From the NCBI GenBank assembly GCA_024710005.1, contig JANJVQ010000014.1:53927-117926 (forward strand): 64,000 nt of DNA, read 5' to 3'. The notes under the pieces are model-generated. The model had not been told where the DNA came from. It ran no database searches and saw nothing but the letters and a program-made list of their open reading frames with translations. Both the position numbers and the translations under genes were made by a program. Shown here in pieces: positions 9,310 to 18,187 of this stretch (positions are counted from its first letter, which is position 1; each line of letters begins with the position of its first letter). The DNA comes from Paludibacter sp. (GTDB lineage Bacteria; Bacteroidota; Bacteroidia; Bacteroidales; Paludibacteraceae).

Positions 9310-10632
9310 ATGTTTGAATCGTTAAGTGAAAGATTAGATCGGTCGTTTAAGATACTGAAGGGCGAAGGCAGAATTACTGAAATCAACGTGGCAGAAACGC
9401 TCAAGGATGTGCGGAAAGCGTTGTTGGATGCCGACGTGAACTTCAAGATTGCCAAGACTTTTACCGATACCGTGAAGGAAAAGGCGTTGGGTCAGAATGT
9501 ACTCACCTCAGTGAAACCTTCTCAATTGATGGTGAAAATCGTGCACGATGAGCTGGCAGAACTGATGGGCGGTCAGAGTGTTGACATAGATTTAAAAGGC
9601 AATCCGGCCATCATCCTGATGTCGGGCTTGCAGGGTTCCGGTAAAACGACTTTCTCCGGTAAGTTAGCCAACCTGCTGAAAAACAAGAGAGGTAAACGTC
9701 CGCTCCTGGTGGCGTGCGACGTGTATCGTCCCGCTGCCATTGAGCAGTTGAAGGTGTTGGGCGAACAATTGCAAGTGCCGGTATATTCAGAGCCTGAAAG
9801 TAAAAATCCGGTGGCTATTGCAGAAGCTGCCATCAAATACGCGAAACAGCATTACCATGATGTGGTAATTGTCGATACAGCCGGTCGTTTGGCGATTGAT
9901 GAGATGATGATGACCGAGATTGCAGCCATCAAGAAAGCCTTGAAACCACAGGAAATCCTGTTTGTAGTCGATTCCATGACCGGTCAGGATGCCGTGAATA
10001 CAGCCAAAGAGTTTAACGAGAGACTCGATTTCGACGGTGTTATCCTGACGAAGTTAGATGGTGATACCCGCGGTGGTGCAGCCCTGTCGATTCGTTCGGT
10101 GGTAAACAAACCCATCAAGTTTGTCGGAACCGGTGAGAAAATGGATGCACTGGATGTATTCCATCCCGAACGTATGGCCGATCGTATCCTGGGGATGGGT
10201 GATATCGTGTCGCTGGTAGAACGTGCACAAGAGCAATACGACGAAGAAGAGGCCCGTCGCCTGCACAAGAAAATTGCGAAGAACCAGTTCGACTTCAACG
10301 ACTTCATCTCGCAGATACAGCAAATCAAGAAGATGGGTAATATCAAGGATTTGGCAGCCATGATTCCCGGCATGGGGAAAGCGCTGAAAGATGTGGACAT
10401 CGACGAAAACGCCTTCAAAGGCATCGAAGCCATCATCCATTCGATGACACCTAAAGAAAGAGAAAATCCTTCGCTGCTGAATGGCAGCCGGAAACAACGC
10501 ATCGCTAAAGGTAGCGGTACCACCATCGTGGAAGTCAACCGTTTGCTGAAGCAGTTCGAGCAGACCAGCAAGATGATGCGCATGGCCACCACCATGAAAC
10601 CCGGCAAGGTGAAAGCGGGGAAACGACGTTAA
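9310..10632 (+). CDS. ffh: Signal recognition particle GTPase Ffh (SRP54)
   Basis: A 440-residue SRP54: N domain (1-90), GTPase with GLQGSGKTT (about 106-114), DTAGR and [10 protein letters not shown], then the M domain with IPGMGK and a Met-rich end ([13 protein letters not shown]). With 4.5S RNA it binds signal sequences on nascent chains and delivers ribosomes to FtsY at the membrane. It is followed by an 86-bp repeat-filled gap and folD on the same strand. Confidence 0.97.
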   Translation: MFESLSERLDRSFKILKGEGRITEINVAETLKDVRKALLDADVNFKIAKTFTDTVKEKALGQNVLTSVKPSQLMVKIVHDELAELMGGQSVDIDLKGNPAIILMSGLQGSGKTTFSGKLANLLKNKRGKRPLLVACDVYRPAAIEQLKVLGEQLQVPVYSEPESKNPVAIAEAAIKYAKQHYHDVVIVDTAGRLAIDEMMMTEIAAIKKALKPQEILFVVDSMTGQDAVNTAKEFNERLDFDGVILTKLDGDTRGGAALSIRSVVNKPIKFVGTGEKMDALDVFHPERMADRILGMGDIVSLVERAQEQYDEEEARRLHKKIAKNQFDFNDFISQIQQIKKMGNIKDLAAMIPGMGKALKDVDIDENAFKGIEAIIHSMTPKERENPSLLNGSRKQRIAKGSGTTIVEVNRLLKQFEQTSKMMRMATTMKPGKVKAGKRR

Positions 10633-10642
10633 ATTTGGTCAT

Positions 10643-10710
10643 CAGACACCAGACGCCAGTCACCAGTCGCCCGGCTGAAGACTGGAGTCTGGAGACTGGA
10701 GACCGCAGAC
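10643..10710. repeat. Inverted heptad array between ffh and folD
   Basis: Four CAGNCNC units (10643-10670), a 9-base centre CCGGCTGAA, then four GACTGGA-type units (10680-10707). The right half is roughly the reverse complement of the left, so the array can fold as an imperfect hairpin. The folD frame stays open through it, but the conserved FolD start lies after it. Confidence 0.85.
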
Positions 10711-10718
10711 ATAATAAC

Positions 10719-11606
10719 ATGACCAATTACCAAATCATCGACGGCAAAGCCATTTCCGACCAAATCAAGCAGGAGATTGCAGCAGAAGTACAACAAATCA
10801 TCGCCAATGGCGGAAAACGCCCTCATCTGGCGGTTATCATCGTGGGACACGACGGCGGTAGCGAGACCTACGTGGCACATAAGGTAAAATCCTGCGAGCA
10901 GGTCGGTTTCAAATCTACCCGCATTGCTTTCGAGGCAGATGTGACCGAAGCCCAATTGCTGGCAGAAATCGACAAACTTAATAAAGATACAGATGTTGAT
11001 GGATTCATCGTGCAGTTACCTTTGCCGAAACACATTTCAGAAGAGAAAGTCATCGAAGCTATTGATTATAGAAAAGATGTGGACGGCTTTCATCCGGTGA
11101 ACGTGGGACGCATGGTTATCGGACTGCCCTGTTTTGTTTCAGCCACCCCCGCCGGTATCATGGAATTACTCAAAAGGTATGAAATCCCTACATCCGGTAA
11201 AAACTGCGTGGTGATTGGACGTTCGAACATCGTGGGTAAACCCGTGGCTTCGCTGATGATGCAAAAAGCCAATCCCGGCGATGCCACCGTAACCGTTTGT
11301 CACAGTCGCACCAAAAACCTGAAGGAAATGTGCCTGCAGGCCGACATCATCATCGCGGCCCTTGGGATGCCCGAATTCCTGAAAGGCGACATGGTAAAAG
11401 AAGGCGCCGTGATTATCGATGTGGGTACAACCCGTGTAGCTTCCACCGAAACCAAATCCGGATTCAGGTTGAAAGGCGATGTCGCCTTCGACGAAGTAGC
11501 ACCCAAATCCTCCTACATCACACCTGTTCCCGGTGGCGTAGGGCCGATGACGATTATTTCGTTGCTGAAGAACACGCTGTTGGCAGCGAAGAAAGAGGTT
11601 TATTAA
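10719..11606 (+). CDS. folD: Bifunctional methylene-THF dehydrogenase / methenyl-THF cyclohydrolase
   Basis: 295 residues from the Met at 10719 ([10 protein letters not shown]). The frame is open from 10635, but that part only translates the heptad repeat, so the later Met is chosen. The catalytic pair Y51-x3-K55 (YVAHK) is present, as are [10 protein letters not shown], the NADP-binding [11 protein letters not shown] and the C-terminal [10 protein letters not shown]. FolD interconverts 5,10-methylene- and 10-formyl-THF for one-carbon metabolism. rsmE starts 1 bp after its stop. Confidence 0.96.
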   Translation: MTNYQIIDGKAISDQIKQEIAAEVQQIIANGGKRPHLAVIIVGHDGGSETYVAHKVKSCEQVGFKSTRIAFEADVTEAQLLAEIDKLNKDTDVDGFIVQLPLPKHISEEKVIEAIDYRKDVDGFHPVNVGRMVIGLPCFVSATPAGIMELLKRYEIPTSGKNCVVIGRSNIVGKPVASLMMQKANPGDATVTVCHSRTKNLKEMCLQADIIIAALGMPEFLKGDMVKEGAVIIDVGTTRVASTETKSGFRLKGDVAFDEVAPKSSYITPVPGGVGPMTIISLLKNTLLAAKKEVY

Positions 11607-11607
11607 A

Positions 11608-12309
11608 ATGCACATCTTCTACGTCCCAAATATCGCCTCCTCTCTTCTTTCCGAAGAAGAATCCCTGCACGCTGTCAAGGTATTGCGGTTGCAGGCAGGG
11701 GATGCTATTGTGGTGGTAGATGGGACAGGCGGGTATCACCAGGCCAGGATAACCCTGCCGCATCCGAAACATTGTGCCTTTGAGATTACTGAAACTATTC
11801 ACGAATATGGCAGGCGCAATTACCGGCTGCACATCGCCATAGCTCCCACCAAAAACATCGAGCGTTTCGAGTGGTTCCTCGAAAAGGCCGTGGAGATAGG
11901 CATCGACACCATTACGCCCGTGTTGTGCCGCTATTCCGAACGCAAAATCATCAAGAACGAGCGCCTCGAAAAAATCATCGTTTCAGCCGCCAAGCAATCC
12001 ATCAAGGCCTATTTTCCGGTTTTAAACCCACTTTGCACTTTTGACGAACTACTCAAAAAACACGAAGCGAAAGCCAAATTCATCGCCCATTGCTATCCCG
12101 GCGACAAAGCACTTTTAAAAGACCAGTTACCCGGTCAGGATGACATCCTCCTCCTCATCGGTCCCGAAGGCGATTTCAGTCCTGAAGAAGTCGAAAAAGC
12201 CCTCCAGAACGGTTTCCAACCAGTATCCCTGGGCGAAAGCCGCCTGAGAACAGAGACCGCAGGAGTGGTGGCTTGCGCGATTGTTGGTTGCGGGTCAAGC
12301 CCGCAATGA
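11608..12309 (+). CDS. rsmE: 16S rRNA (uracil1498-N3)-methyltransferase RsmE
   Basis: A 233-residue SPOUT methyltransferase: an N-terminal PUA-like region (HIFYVPNIA, HAVKVLRLQAGD), APTKNIERFEWFLEKAVEIG in the middle, and the SAM-binding knot LLIGPEGDFSPEEV and LGESRLRTETAGV. It methylates U1498 of 16S rRNA in the assembled small subunit. The last six or so residues (CGSSPQ) and the TGA stop come from a CCCGCAATGACG repeat unit that begins near 12287, so the end of the gene has been remodelled by the repeat. It is probably cotranscribed with folD. Confidence 0.92.
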   Translation: MHIFYVPNIASSLLSEEESLHAVKVLRLQAGDAIVVVDGTGGYHQARITLPHPKHCAFEITETIHEYGRRNYRLHIAIAPTKNIERFEWFLEKAVEIGIDTITPVLCRYSERKIIKNERLEKIIVSAAKQSIKAYFPVLNPLCTFDELLKKHEAKAKFIAHCYPGDKALLKDQLPGQDDILLLIGPEGDFSPEEVEKALQNGFQPVSLGESRLRTETAGVVACAIVGCGSSPQ

Positions 12310-12451
12310 CGAAGGGTCAAGCCCGCAATGACGAAGGGTTAAATAAACCAAGTGAGGTGTAAGGGGTGGTGCTTCGCTTCGCTCGCAATGACGGCGTTGA
12401 ATAGCCAAGTGCAGGTGTAAGGGGGTTGCTTCGCTTCGCTCGCAATGACGG
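12287..12451. repeat. CGTCATTGCG-family repeat cluster after rsmE
   Basis: Two 22-bp tandem units of GGGTCAAGCCCGCAATGACG (12294-12337) are followed by two TTGCTTCGCTTCGCTCGCAATGACGG elements near 12370-12405 and 12425-12451. All share the core CGTCATTGCG, read on the minus strand. The first unit overlaps the end of rsmE. Confidence 0.85.
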
Positions 12452-12454
12452 CGT

Positions 12455-12521
12455 GTTGGTACGTCGATGACAGGGTTGCCGGTTCGTCACATGCAGGGTT
12501 ACCGGTACATCACAAGAAACC
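12455..12521. repeat. Short tandem repeat, ~23-bp unit
   Basis: CAGGGTTGCCGGTTCGTCAC and CAGGGTTACCGGTACATCAC follow each other with a 23-bp period, preceded by a partial copy (GGTACGTCGATGA). No gene is seen here. This belongs to the 733-bp gene-free stretch 12310-13042, which holds only repeats and one promoter-like core. Confidence 0.7.
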
Positions 12522-12563
12522 TAAGAGAATCAGTGTAAGATATTTCAGAACCGGATTTATGTA

Positions 12564-12715
12564 AACTTGATTTCCAACTTGATTATTACCTCAGACTTCA
12601 GTGATATGCGAATAACCTTATTAGCAATAACTTGATTTCCAACTTGATTGTAACAATCAACTTCAGTGAGAACGCACATAATCTCACTCCTCTTAACTTG
12701 ATTTCTAACTTGATT
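12564..12715. repeat. Three-copy degenerate direct repeat, 65-66 bp period
   Basis: AACTTGATTTCCAACTTGAT(T) occurs at 12564-12584, 12629-12649 and, with one change, 12695-12715. Each copy holds an internal 12-bp duplication (AACTTGATT twice). ACTTCAGTGA recurs at the same offset in the first two intervals, so the whole 65-bp unit is duplicated, not just the core. The minus strand stays open through it (12598-12798), but the predicted peptide is a low-complexity echo of the repeat and I do not call it a gene. Confidence 0.75.
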
Positions 12716-12732
12716 GCCACAAAAAACCTCCA

Positions 12733-12816
12733 CAATTTGTTAATTATTTGAAAATTAGTTTTTATCTTTGGACAGAAAAAATCACATATACACCTCAATT
12801 TGTATTTGATCTAATT
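12733..12816. repeat. Left copy of the ~83-bp direct repeat flanking an accessory island
   Basis: It aligns with 15697-15779 in the same orientation with only scattered substitutions and a 2-base gap. The blocks GTTAATTAT, TGAAAATTAGTTT and TCACATATACACCTCAATTT are shared. It contains TATCTTTG (12772-12779), a perfect -7 core, so it may also be a promoter. It lies ~230 bp before the first island gene. Confidence 0.85.
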
Positions 12817-13042
12817 TTCTGTATGTGTAATTGTATGTGATATTTCGGTTCCTAATTTTTTGCTGATTTTCTTTGTTGAAAGGAAATAAGATGTTGCAAA
12901 AAGCAGATGTATATCGAATGAGGGTTTGGATACAGGAGAGGGGGCATATAGGCTTAAAAAACTGACAAAAGGATTATTTACTCGAACGAAACAAACGACA
13001 AATCTTACAACAGAAAACGAGTTTATTTATAATTATTTAATT

Positions 13043-13759
13043 ATGAATCACATTAGAAATTTTGCACTATTTGCATTAATATTTTTATCATTTACCACAA
13101 TTGAAGCACAAGGACTAAGTTATGGAGTAATTATTGGCACTGATGTTTCCCTAATGAAAATGAGAAACGTTCCTAAAGATATTGAATATACTTCTATGTA
13201 TGCTCCAATATTAGGATTCAATGTGAACGGATTCATTTCTTATAAGAGTAAAAGTTTTTGGGGTATTAGTTTAGAACCTGGATTTATAAGAAAAGGAGGT
13301 GTTCAGCTGTTTGACTATATGAATAGTCATAATATGGCAATTCACTATAAAGTAAGGAATGAGTTTAATTCCTTAGAGTTGCCAGTTTTGTTCGATATAT
13401 ATTTGAATGAAAAATTATATATGTCGGCAGGTTTTGAGTTTGAATATCGCTTGTCTGAGAAAGCTATTATGACTGACCAGGTAACTTGGAATGACCAATC
13501 ATTTTTTGTTGCGAAAGTGTTAGAAAACCATGTCTTGGCTGATGATATTCTACCCGATGACAATAATCGACTAAGTTATTCGGGACTGGTTGGTTTACAT
13601 TACAACATCAACCGCAAATTTGATTTGGGGTTACGATATGGCATAGGATTAAAAGAACTTATTCATGTTAGTTGGTTAGATCATTATGGAGATTCTTTTG
13701 GGGAATCAAATGTGTTTAATAATTATTTGCAATTAATTCTGAAAATCAGACTAAATTGA
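13043..13759 (+). CDS. Outer-membrane beta-barrel protein (PorT/OmpA-like barrel)
   Basis: 238 residues from the Met at 13043. The frame is open from 12926, but MNHIRNFALFALIFLSF followed by EAQG is a clear signal peptide, so the internal Met is preferred. The rest alternates short beta-strands with aromatic ends (SKSFWGISLEPGFIRKG, KLYMSAGFEFEYRLS, NRLSYSGLVGLHYNINRKFDLGLRYGIGL) and ends in LILKIRLN, a typical barrel closing strand. This fits the Bacteroidota outer-membrane barrel family (OMP_b-brl_2). Role unknown. First gene of an AT-rich island. Confidence 0.75.
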   Translation: MNHIRNFALFALIFLSFTTIEAQGLSYGVIIGTDVSLMKMRNVPKDIEYTSMYAPILGFNVNGFISYKSKSFWGISLEPGFIRKGGVQLFDYMNSHNMAIHYKVRNEFNSLELPVLFDIYLNEKLYMSAGFEFEYRLSEKAIMTDQVTWNDQSFFVAKVLENHVLADDILPDDNNRLSYSGLVGLHYNINRKFDLGLRYGIGLKELIHVSWLDHYGDSFGESNVFNNYLQLILKIRLN

Positions 13760-13865
13760 GAAGAGTTAAATTAACAATTGAAATTGAATAAATTAAAGAG
13801 TAGTTGATGTTTTTGACCATACTCTCACTATATAGCAAACTATTATATGTAAACTCATATTTATA

Positions 13866-14546
13866 ATGAAAAGAATCTTCAACTTCATAATCATTTTACT
13901 TTTAGTTATTGGAATAATTAACTTGGTTAGCTGTAATGCAGATGAGCCAATACTTGCAAATACGGTGACAGATATAGATGGTAATGTATATCATACAGTT
14001 GAAATAGGGACGCAAACATGGATGGTCGAAAACTTAAGAACGAAAAAGTTTAATGATGGAATAGCAATTCCAGAAATTTCAGACAGCATCGAATGGACAA
14101 TGACAACAAGTCCGGGTTATTGTTGGTTTAAAAATGATTCTATTTCATTTAAAGAAAAGTATGGGGCATTGTATAATTGGTATGCAGTAAATACTGGAAA
14201 ATTAGCTCCGGTAGGTTGGCATATACCGACTAAAAATGAATGGGAAACTCTTTTTGCATATTTGGGAGGCGAGAGTTTGGCTGGTGGAAAACTAAAAGAA
14301 TCTGGCACAAAAAATTGGTTCAGTCCTAATACAAATGCTACCAATCTTACCGGATTTAGTGCTCTCCCAAGTGGATCACGTTTCTTTGGTAAATTTGATA
14401 ATGAGAGATATTTAAGCATTTATTGGTGTACTGATGATGATGTCGAGAGTGCTTTCAACTTTGCTTTCCTATATAACACAAGTGCAGTAACAATTGGATT
14501 TAGTGATAAAAAAAGCGGATTGTCAATCAGATGCATTAAGGATTAA
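13866..14546 (+). CDS. FISUMP-domain lipoprotein
   Basis: 226 residues with a lipoprotein signal (hydrophobic 4-20, lipobox LVSC with Cys at about 23). A FISUMP (Fibrobacter succinogenes major paralogous) domain follows: VTDIDGNVYHTVEIGTQTWM, ENLRTKKFNDG, GALYNWYAV, GWHIPTKNEWETL and the ending SGLSIRCIKD. The domain is common in secreted or surface proteins of Fibrobacteres and Bacteroidota and its function is unknown. Notably AT-rich codon use compared with the housekeeping genes on either side. Confidence 0.85.
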   Translation: MKRIFNFIIILLLVIGIINLVSCNADEPILANTVTDIDGNVYHTVEIGTQTWMVENLRTKKFNDGIAIPEISDSIEWTMTTSPGYCWFKNDSISFKEKYGALYNWYAVNTGKLAPVGWHIPTKNEWETLFAYLGGESLAGGKLKESGTKNWFSPNTNATNLTGFSALPSGSRFFGKFDNERYLSIYWCTDDDVESAFNFAFLYNTSAVTIGFSDKKSGLSIRCIKD

Positions 14547-14599
14547 GGGACTTTTCTGGAAATTCCCTATTGAAAATAACTATAAAAAAAATCCAACCT

Positions 14600-14938
14600 A
14601 TGAAAAAAACACTTTTTATCTTACTATCCACATTCATCCTCATCAGCTGTGAAAAGAGCAACATCGCAGAACATACCGATTACATAGGAGTATGGACCAA
14701 TGTCAATGGAAATTTAACACGCACATTAGAAGTTAAAACCGGTGGAAGAAGCTTTTATGAAGAGCGAACAAGCTCAGGAAATTCATATACTGCGGTAAGC
14801 TATAACGGCAATTTTATTTTAAACGATTCAATCCTGAAAATCGGTTTTAAGAAGCTGATTATTAATGAAGCACCAACGATGTCGGGAAGTACATGGTATC
14901 TCGTGATGGATAATCGGGAATATACAAAAAAACCCTAA
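14600..14938 (+). CDS. Small lipoprotein, lipocalin-like layout
   Basis: 112 residues from the Met at 14600 (MKKTLFILLSTFILISCEK), with a lipobox ending LISC. Upstream in-frame Met at 14570 would put ten charged residues before the signal peptide, so it is not favoured. The mature part is short and beta-rich (IGVWTNVNG, RTLEVKTGG, SYNGNFILNDSILKI). This resembles small lipocalin-like lipoproteins of Bacteroidota, but I cannot assign a family. It lies 53 bp after the FISUMP gene. Confidence 0.65.
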   Translation: MKKTLFILLSTFILISCEKSNIAEHTDYIGVWTNVNGNLTRTLEVKTGGRSFYEERTSSGNSYTAVSYNGNFILNDSILKIGFKKLIINEAPTMSGSTWYLVMDNREYTKKP

Positions 14939-14954
14939 ACCCAATCATGTTTTC

Positions 14955-15617
14955 ATGATGAAAAACGAAATTATTTTATACCGTCCTGATGAACTCAGCG
15001 AACACATTGAAGTGCGAATTGATGAGGATACTGTTTGGTTAAACCAACAACAAATGGCTACCTTATTCAACCAAACAAAACAGAATATAAGTCTGCATAT
15101 CAATAATTGTTTCAGAGAAAAAGAGTTGGAAAGACCGGCAACTGTCAAGGAATCCTTGACAGTTCAGAAAGAGAGAAACAGAATCGTGAAACGCAAGATA
15201 GAGTATTACAACCTCGATGTAATCATTTCTGTTGGATATCGTGTTAAATCTAAGCAAGGCACCCAATTCCGCATTTGGGCAAATAAAATCCTGAAAGATT
15301 ACCTGCTGAAAGGTTACGCCCTTAATAACCGGATAAACCGTATCGAAGACAATGTACAAGCTATCTCGCTGTTGTTGCTTACCAAAACCATCAGCAAGCA
15401 ACTGATCTTAGATGTTCAAAAAGTGAACGAGCAATACGGAAACTTCGAACTAAAGCCTTTTAGTAAAAGTCACGACCGCTTTTTGATTATTGACGACAAC
15501 GAAATCTATCATTTAGGCGCATCGCTTAAGGATTTAGGAAAGCGGTGGTTTGCTTTTTCGAAATTAGATAGAAGAACCGTGGGAGATATGTTGAAGAACA
15601 TAAATGACCTTTTATAG
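14955..15617 (+). CDS. RhuM-type protein with a C-terminal HxR-x4-D (PLD-like) segment
   Basis: 220 residues. Residues 1-130 match the RhuM 'virulence protein' layout: IILYRPDE, EDTVWLNQQQMATLF with a helix-turn-helix feel, NQTKQNISLHINN, EYYNLDVIISVGYRVKS, GTQFRIWANKILKDYLLKGY. Residues about 170-215 carry SHDRFLIIDDNEIYHLGASL and KDLGKRWFAFSKLD, a segment known to me from ORF6N-type and PLD-like proteins. The motif H-D-R-F-L-I-I-D follows the HxK-x4-D pattern with Arg for Lys. Function is unknown. Such genes are often carried on mobile or defence-rich DNA. Confidence 0.7.
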   Translation: MMKNEIILYRPDELSEHIEVRIDEDTVWLNQQQMATLFNQTKQNISLHINNCFREKELERPATVKESLTVQKERNRIVKRKIEYYNLDVIISVGYRVKSKQGTQFRIWANKILKDYLLKGYALNNRINRIEDNVQAISLLLLTKTISKQLILDVQKVNEQYGNFELKPFSKSHDRFLIIDDNEIYHLGASLKDLGKRWFAFSKLDRRTVGDMLKNINDLL

Positions 15618-15696
15618 GTATTAACCGGGGTATTCAACAAATTATTACAATCATAATTTCGCAGTTAGCATATTATGCGAAATAAAAAATTCCCCT

Positions 15697-15779
15697 CAAT
15701 CTGTTAATTATCTGAAAATTAGTTTATATCTTTGGGCTGAAAAATCACATATACACCTCAATTTGCATTTATTCCAATT
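15697..15779. repeat. Right copy of the ~83-bp direct repeat flanking an accessory island
   Basis: Aligns with 12733-12816 in direct orientation. TATCTTTG (15726-15733) is conserved, so it could serve as the promoter of the small lipoprotein gene whose ATG lies 23 bp after the repeat. A short inverted pair TTTCGCA / TGCGAAA sits just upstream (about 15656-15682). Confidence 0.85.
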
Positions 15780-15802
15780 GATGTACATAAACAAATAATA
15801 GG

Positions 15803-15985
15803 ATGTTGAAAAATAAGTATTTATGCGTTGTGTTATTAACTGTATTATTGTTTTCCTGTGGAGATAATAATCCTATTGAACAAGATACTCCACTTATGGT
15901 TAGTAGCACGGAAGTGACTTTAAGTCCGGATAAACCTTATGTCGAAACATCTGAAATGAAAGTCGTGTATGTTGCTGTTGGATAG
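15803..15985 (+). CDS. Short lipoprotein, probably truncated
   Basis: 60 residues: MLKNKYLCVVLLTVLLFSCG is a textbook lipoprotein signal with a lipobox ending FSC. Only ~40 residues follow (VSSTEVTLSPDKPYVETSEM), which look like the first strands of an Ig/BACON-like domain. The abrupt stop suggests the remnant of a longer surface lipoprotein at the edge of the island. Not a confident functional gene. Confidence 0.5.
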   Translation: MLKNKYLCVVLLTVLLFSCGDNNPIEQDTPLMVSSTEVTLSPDKPYVETSEMKVVYVAVG

Positions 15986-16110
15986 GATTTTTATAATATC
16001 AATGCGTGAAATTTCAGCCTATTTGTAATTCTGATAATCAGAAACTGACAGGTTTATCATACGAGTATCTATAATCGTGTTTCTCGTACCTACCATCTCG
16101 GTTAGAGTTA

Positions 16111-16989
16111 TTAATTCCTCTTCGCCAACAACTGCTTCACCAATGCCGGGATTTCTATCGGACGTCTCGCGACGGGAACACCAACAGCTTCGAAGGCAGC
16201 GATTTTCTCGGCAGCTGTGCCGCTACCGCTGGAAATGATGGCGCCTGCATGTCCCATGCGTTTGCCCGGAGGAGCTGTTTGTCCGGCTATGAAGGCAACT
16301 ACCGGCTTGCTGATTTTTTCCTTGATATATTGTGCCGCACGTTCTTCGGCATCACCGCCGATTTCGCCGATTAACACAATGGCTTCTGTTTCAGGGTCAT
16401 CTTCAAACATCTGTAATAACTCCTGATAGTATAGTCCGGCTACCGGGTCACCGCCGATACCAACGCAGGTGCTTTGTCCAAGACCATTGGTTGTTAACTG
16501 ATTCACCATTTCGTAAGTTAGCGTACCACTGCGGCTCATTAACCCTACATTTCCTTTCATGAAGATGTTGCCGGGCAGGATACCCACGAGCGCTTCATCG
16601 GGAGTGATGAGTCCCGGACAGTTGGCGCCAATCAGCTTCACGCCTTTTTTCTTCAGGTAAGCCGTTGCTTTTACCATGTCGAGGGTCGGAACACCTTCCG
16701 AAATGCAAACCACGAGTTCGATGCCTCCTTCTGCGGCTTCTAAAATAGCATCCCCGGCAAAAGGTGCCGGTACAAATATAATCGATGTGTTGGCGCCGGT
16801 CACTTTTACGGCATCTTCAACAGTGTTGAAAACCGGGATACCCTCGAAAGTCTGACCGCCCTTGCCGGGTGAAACGCCCGCGACGATGTTGGTTCCATAG
16901 GCTTTCATCTTGGTGGTGTGAAAACTGCCATCCCTGCCGGTAATTCCCTGTACTAATAATTTCGTGTTTTTATTGATTAATATGCTCAT
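16111..16989 (-). CDS. sucD: Succinyl-CoA ligase, alpha subunit
   Basis: 292 residues with the CoA-binding [10 protein letters not shown] region near the N-terminus, [10 protein letters not shown] in the middle, and the phosphohistidine segment GHAGAI near residue 247. It forms a heterodimer or heterotetramer with SucC and interconverts succinyl-CoA and succinate with nucleoside triphosphate. In Bacteroidales this often runs within the succinate/propionate branch. It lies 27 bp downstream of sucC in one operon. Confidence 0.96.
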   Translation of the reverse strand: MSILINKNTKLLVQGITGRDGSFHTTKMKAYGTNIVAGVSPGKGGQTFEGIPVFNTVEDAVKVTGANTSIIFVPAPFAGDAILEAAEGGIELVVCISEGVPTLDMVKATAYLKKKGVKLIGANCPGLITPDEALVGILPGNIFMKGNVGLMSRSGTLTYEMVNQLTTNGLGQSTCVGIGGDPVAGLYYQELLQMFEDDPETEAIVLIGEIGGDAEERAAQYIKEKISKPVVAFIAGQTAPPGKRMGHAGAIISSGSGTAAEKIAAFEAVGVPVARRPIEIPALVKQLLAKRN

Positions 16990-17016
16990 GTGCGTAGTTT
17001 TTTTTGAATTCGACAG

Positions 17017-18168
17017 TTAATGTTTCTCCTGACTGCAACCCTTACAAAGGCGCATAGCCTCTTGTGCCGCTTCGCTCATGGTGTTGACTACCGGAAGATT
17101 GGCCTGTTTGATGATTTCCAGCCCTTCTTTGGCATTGGTGCCGGAAAGACGAACCACTATAGGAATATTCACCTCAATCTGATTCAGTGCAGTAATCAAT
17201 CCTTTTGCTACATCATCACAACGGGTTATGCCGCCGAAGATGTTGATCATCACCACATGCACATTTTTATCAGACATCAGCAGTTTCATGGCATCCACCA
17301 CCTTTTGCGGATTTGAACTTCCACCGATGTCCAAGAAGTTGGCCGGTTGTCCTCCAAAGTACTGAATTAAATCCATGGTTGCCATGGCTAATCCTGCACC
17401 GTTGACCATACAACCGATGGTGCCATCGAGCCGGATATAAGACAACCCCTTTTCCTTCGCTTCGATTTCTTTCTTTTCATCTTCATCGGGTTCGTTGAGT
17501 GCGGCTATTGCAGGTTGGCGGTAAAGCGCGTTATCGTCGAAATTCATTTTGCCATCCAGCGCCAGCAGTTTACCGTCATCAGTTATTACCAGCGGATTGA
17601 TTTCAACCAGAGAAGCATCAGTGTTGATAAAAAGCTGATAGAGTTTCTGGAACATATCAACTGCCTGTTTTACCAGATTTATGTCATCAAAAAGTTTGAA
17701 TGCAATTTTACGGGCCATGAAAGGCGACATACCCAGATCGGGGTCGATGATGAATTTGTGGATGGCATCCGGGTTTTCTTTGGCAACCTCTTCAATTTCA
17801 ACACCACCTTCGGCACTGGCCATGAAAATAACAGACTTGGAGTTGCGATCGATGGTGAGTCCCACGTAAAACTCAGAATTGAACTTAATTCCCTCAGCCA
17901 CCAGCACCTTTTCTACCGTGCAACCCTTGATATCCATGCCGAGGATTTTGCCGGCAGCAGCTCTGGCTTCTTCCATGCTTTTGGCTAATTTCACCCCGCC
18001 GGCTTTTCCGCGACCGCCAACCAGCACCTGCGCTTTTACCACAACCGGAAATCCCAATTCCACGGCAGTCTCAGCCACCTCGTCAATCGTAAAACAAACC
18101 TTTTCCTTCGTGATGGGAATGCGGTACCGGGAGAAAAATTCTTTTGCCTGATATTCGTGTATCTTCAT
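17017..18168 (-). CDS. sucC: Succinyl-CoA ligase, beta subunit
   Basis: 383 residues with the ATP-grasp fold: MKIHEYQAKEFF at the start, VVKAQVLVGGRGKAGGVKLA (nucleotide loop), EINPLVITDDGKLLALDGK (metal site), and the C-terminal FLDIGGSS and INIFGGITRCD. It supplies the nucleotide-binding half of the enzyme. Upstream lies a long perfect palindrome (18188-18294), which separates it from the divergent DNA. Confidence 0.96.
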   Translation of the reverse strand: MKIHEYQAKEFFSRYRIPITKEKVCFTIDEVAETAVELGFPVVVKAQVLVGGRGKAGGVKLAKSMEEARAAAGKILGMDIKGCTVEKVLVAEGIKFNSEFYVGLTIDRNSKSVIFMASAEGGVEIEEVAKENPDAIHKFIIDPDLGMSPFMARKIAFKLFDDINLVKQAVDMFQKLYQLFINTDASLVEINPLVITDDGKLLALDGKMNFDDNALYRQPAIAALNEPDEDEKKEIEAKEKGLSYIRLDGTIGCMVNGAGLAMATMDLIQYFGGQPANFLDIGGSSNPQKVVDAMKLLMSDKNVHVVMINIFGGITRCDDVAKGLITALNQIEVNIPIVVRLSGTNAKEGLEIIKQANLPVVNTMSEAAQEAMRLCKGCSQEKH

Positions 18169-18187
18169 AATAATATTAATTTATTGA

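Noticed and set aside
10635..10718. Longer N-terminus for FolD
   Set aside because: It is only translated heptad repeat; the FolD family starts at [10 protein letters not shown].
12564..12715. Possible CRISPR array (three AACTTGATTTCCAACTTGAT copies at equal spacing)
   Set aside because: Only three copies, the intervals share sequence with each other (ACTTCAGTGA), the core is an internal tandem, and no cas gene is in the window.
12598..12798. Minus-strand open frame of 66 codons
   Set aside because: The predicted peptide repeats IKLEIKL because it translates the 65-bp repeat; no signal, start context or similarity supports a gene.
12926..13042. Longer N-terminus for the island barrel protein
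   Set aside because: It would place 39 polar residues before a clear signal peptide.
14955..15617. Toxin-antitoxin module
   Set aside because: RhuM-type protein stands alone; the neighbouring lipoproteins have signal peptides and are not antitoxin-like.
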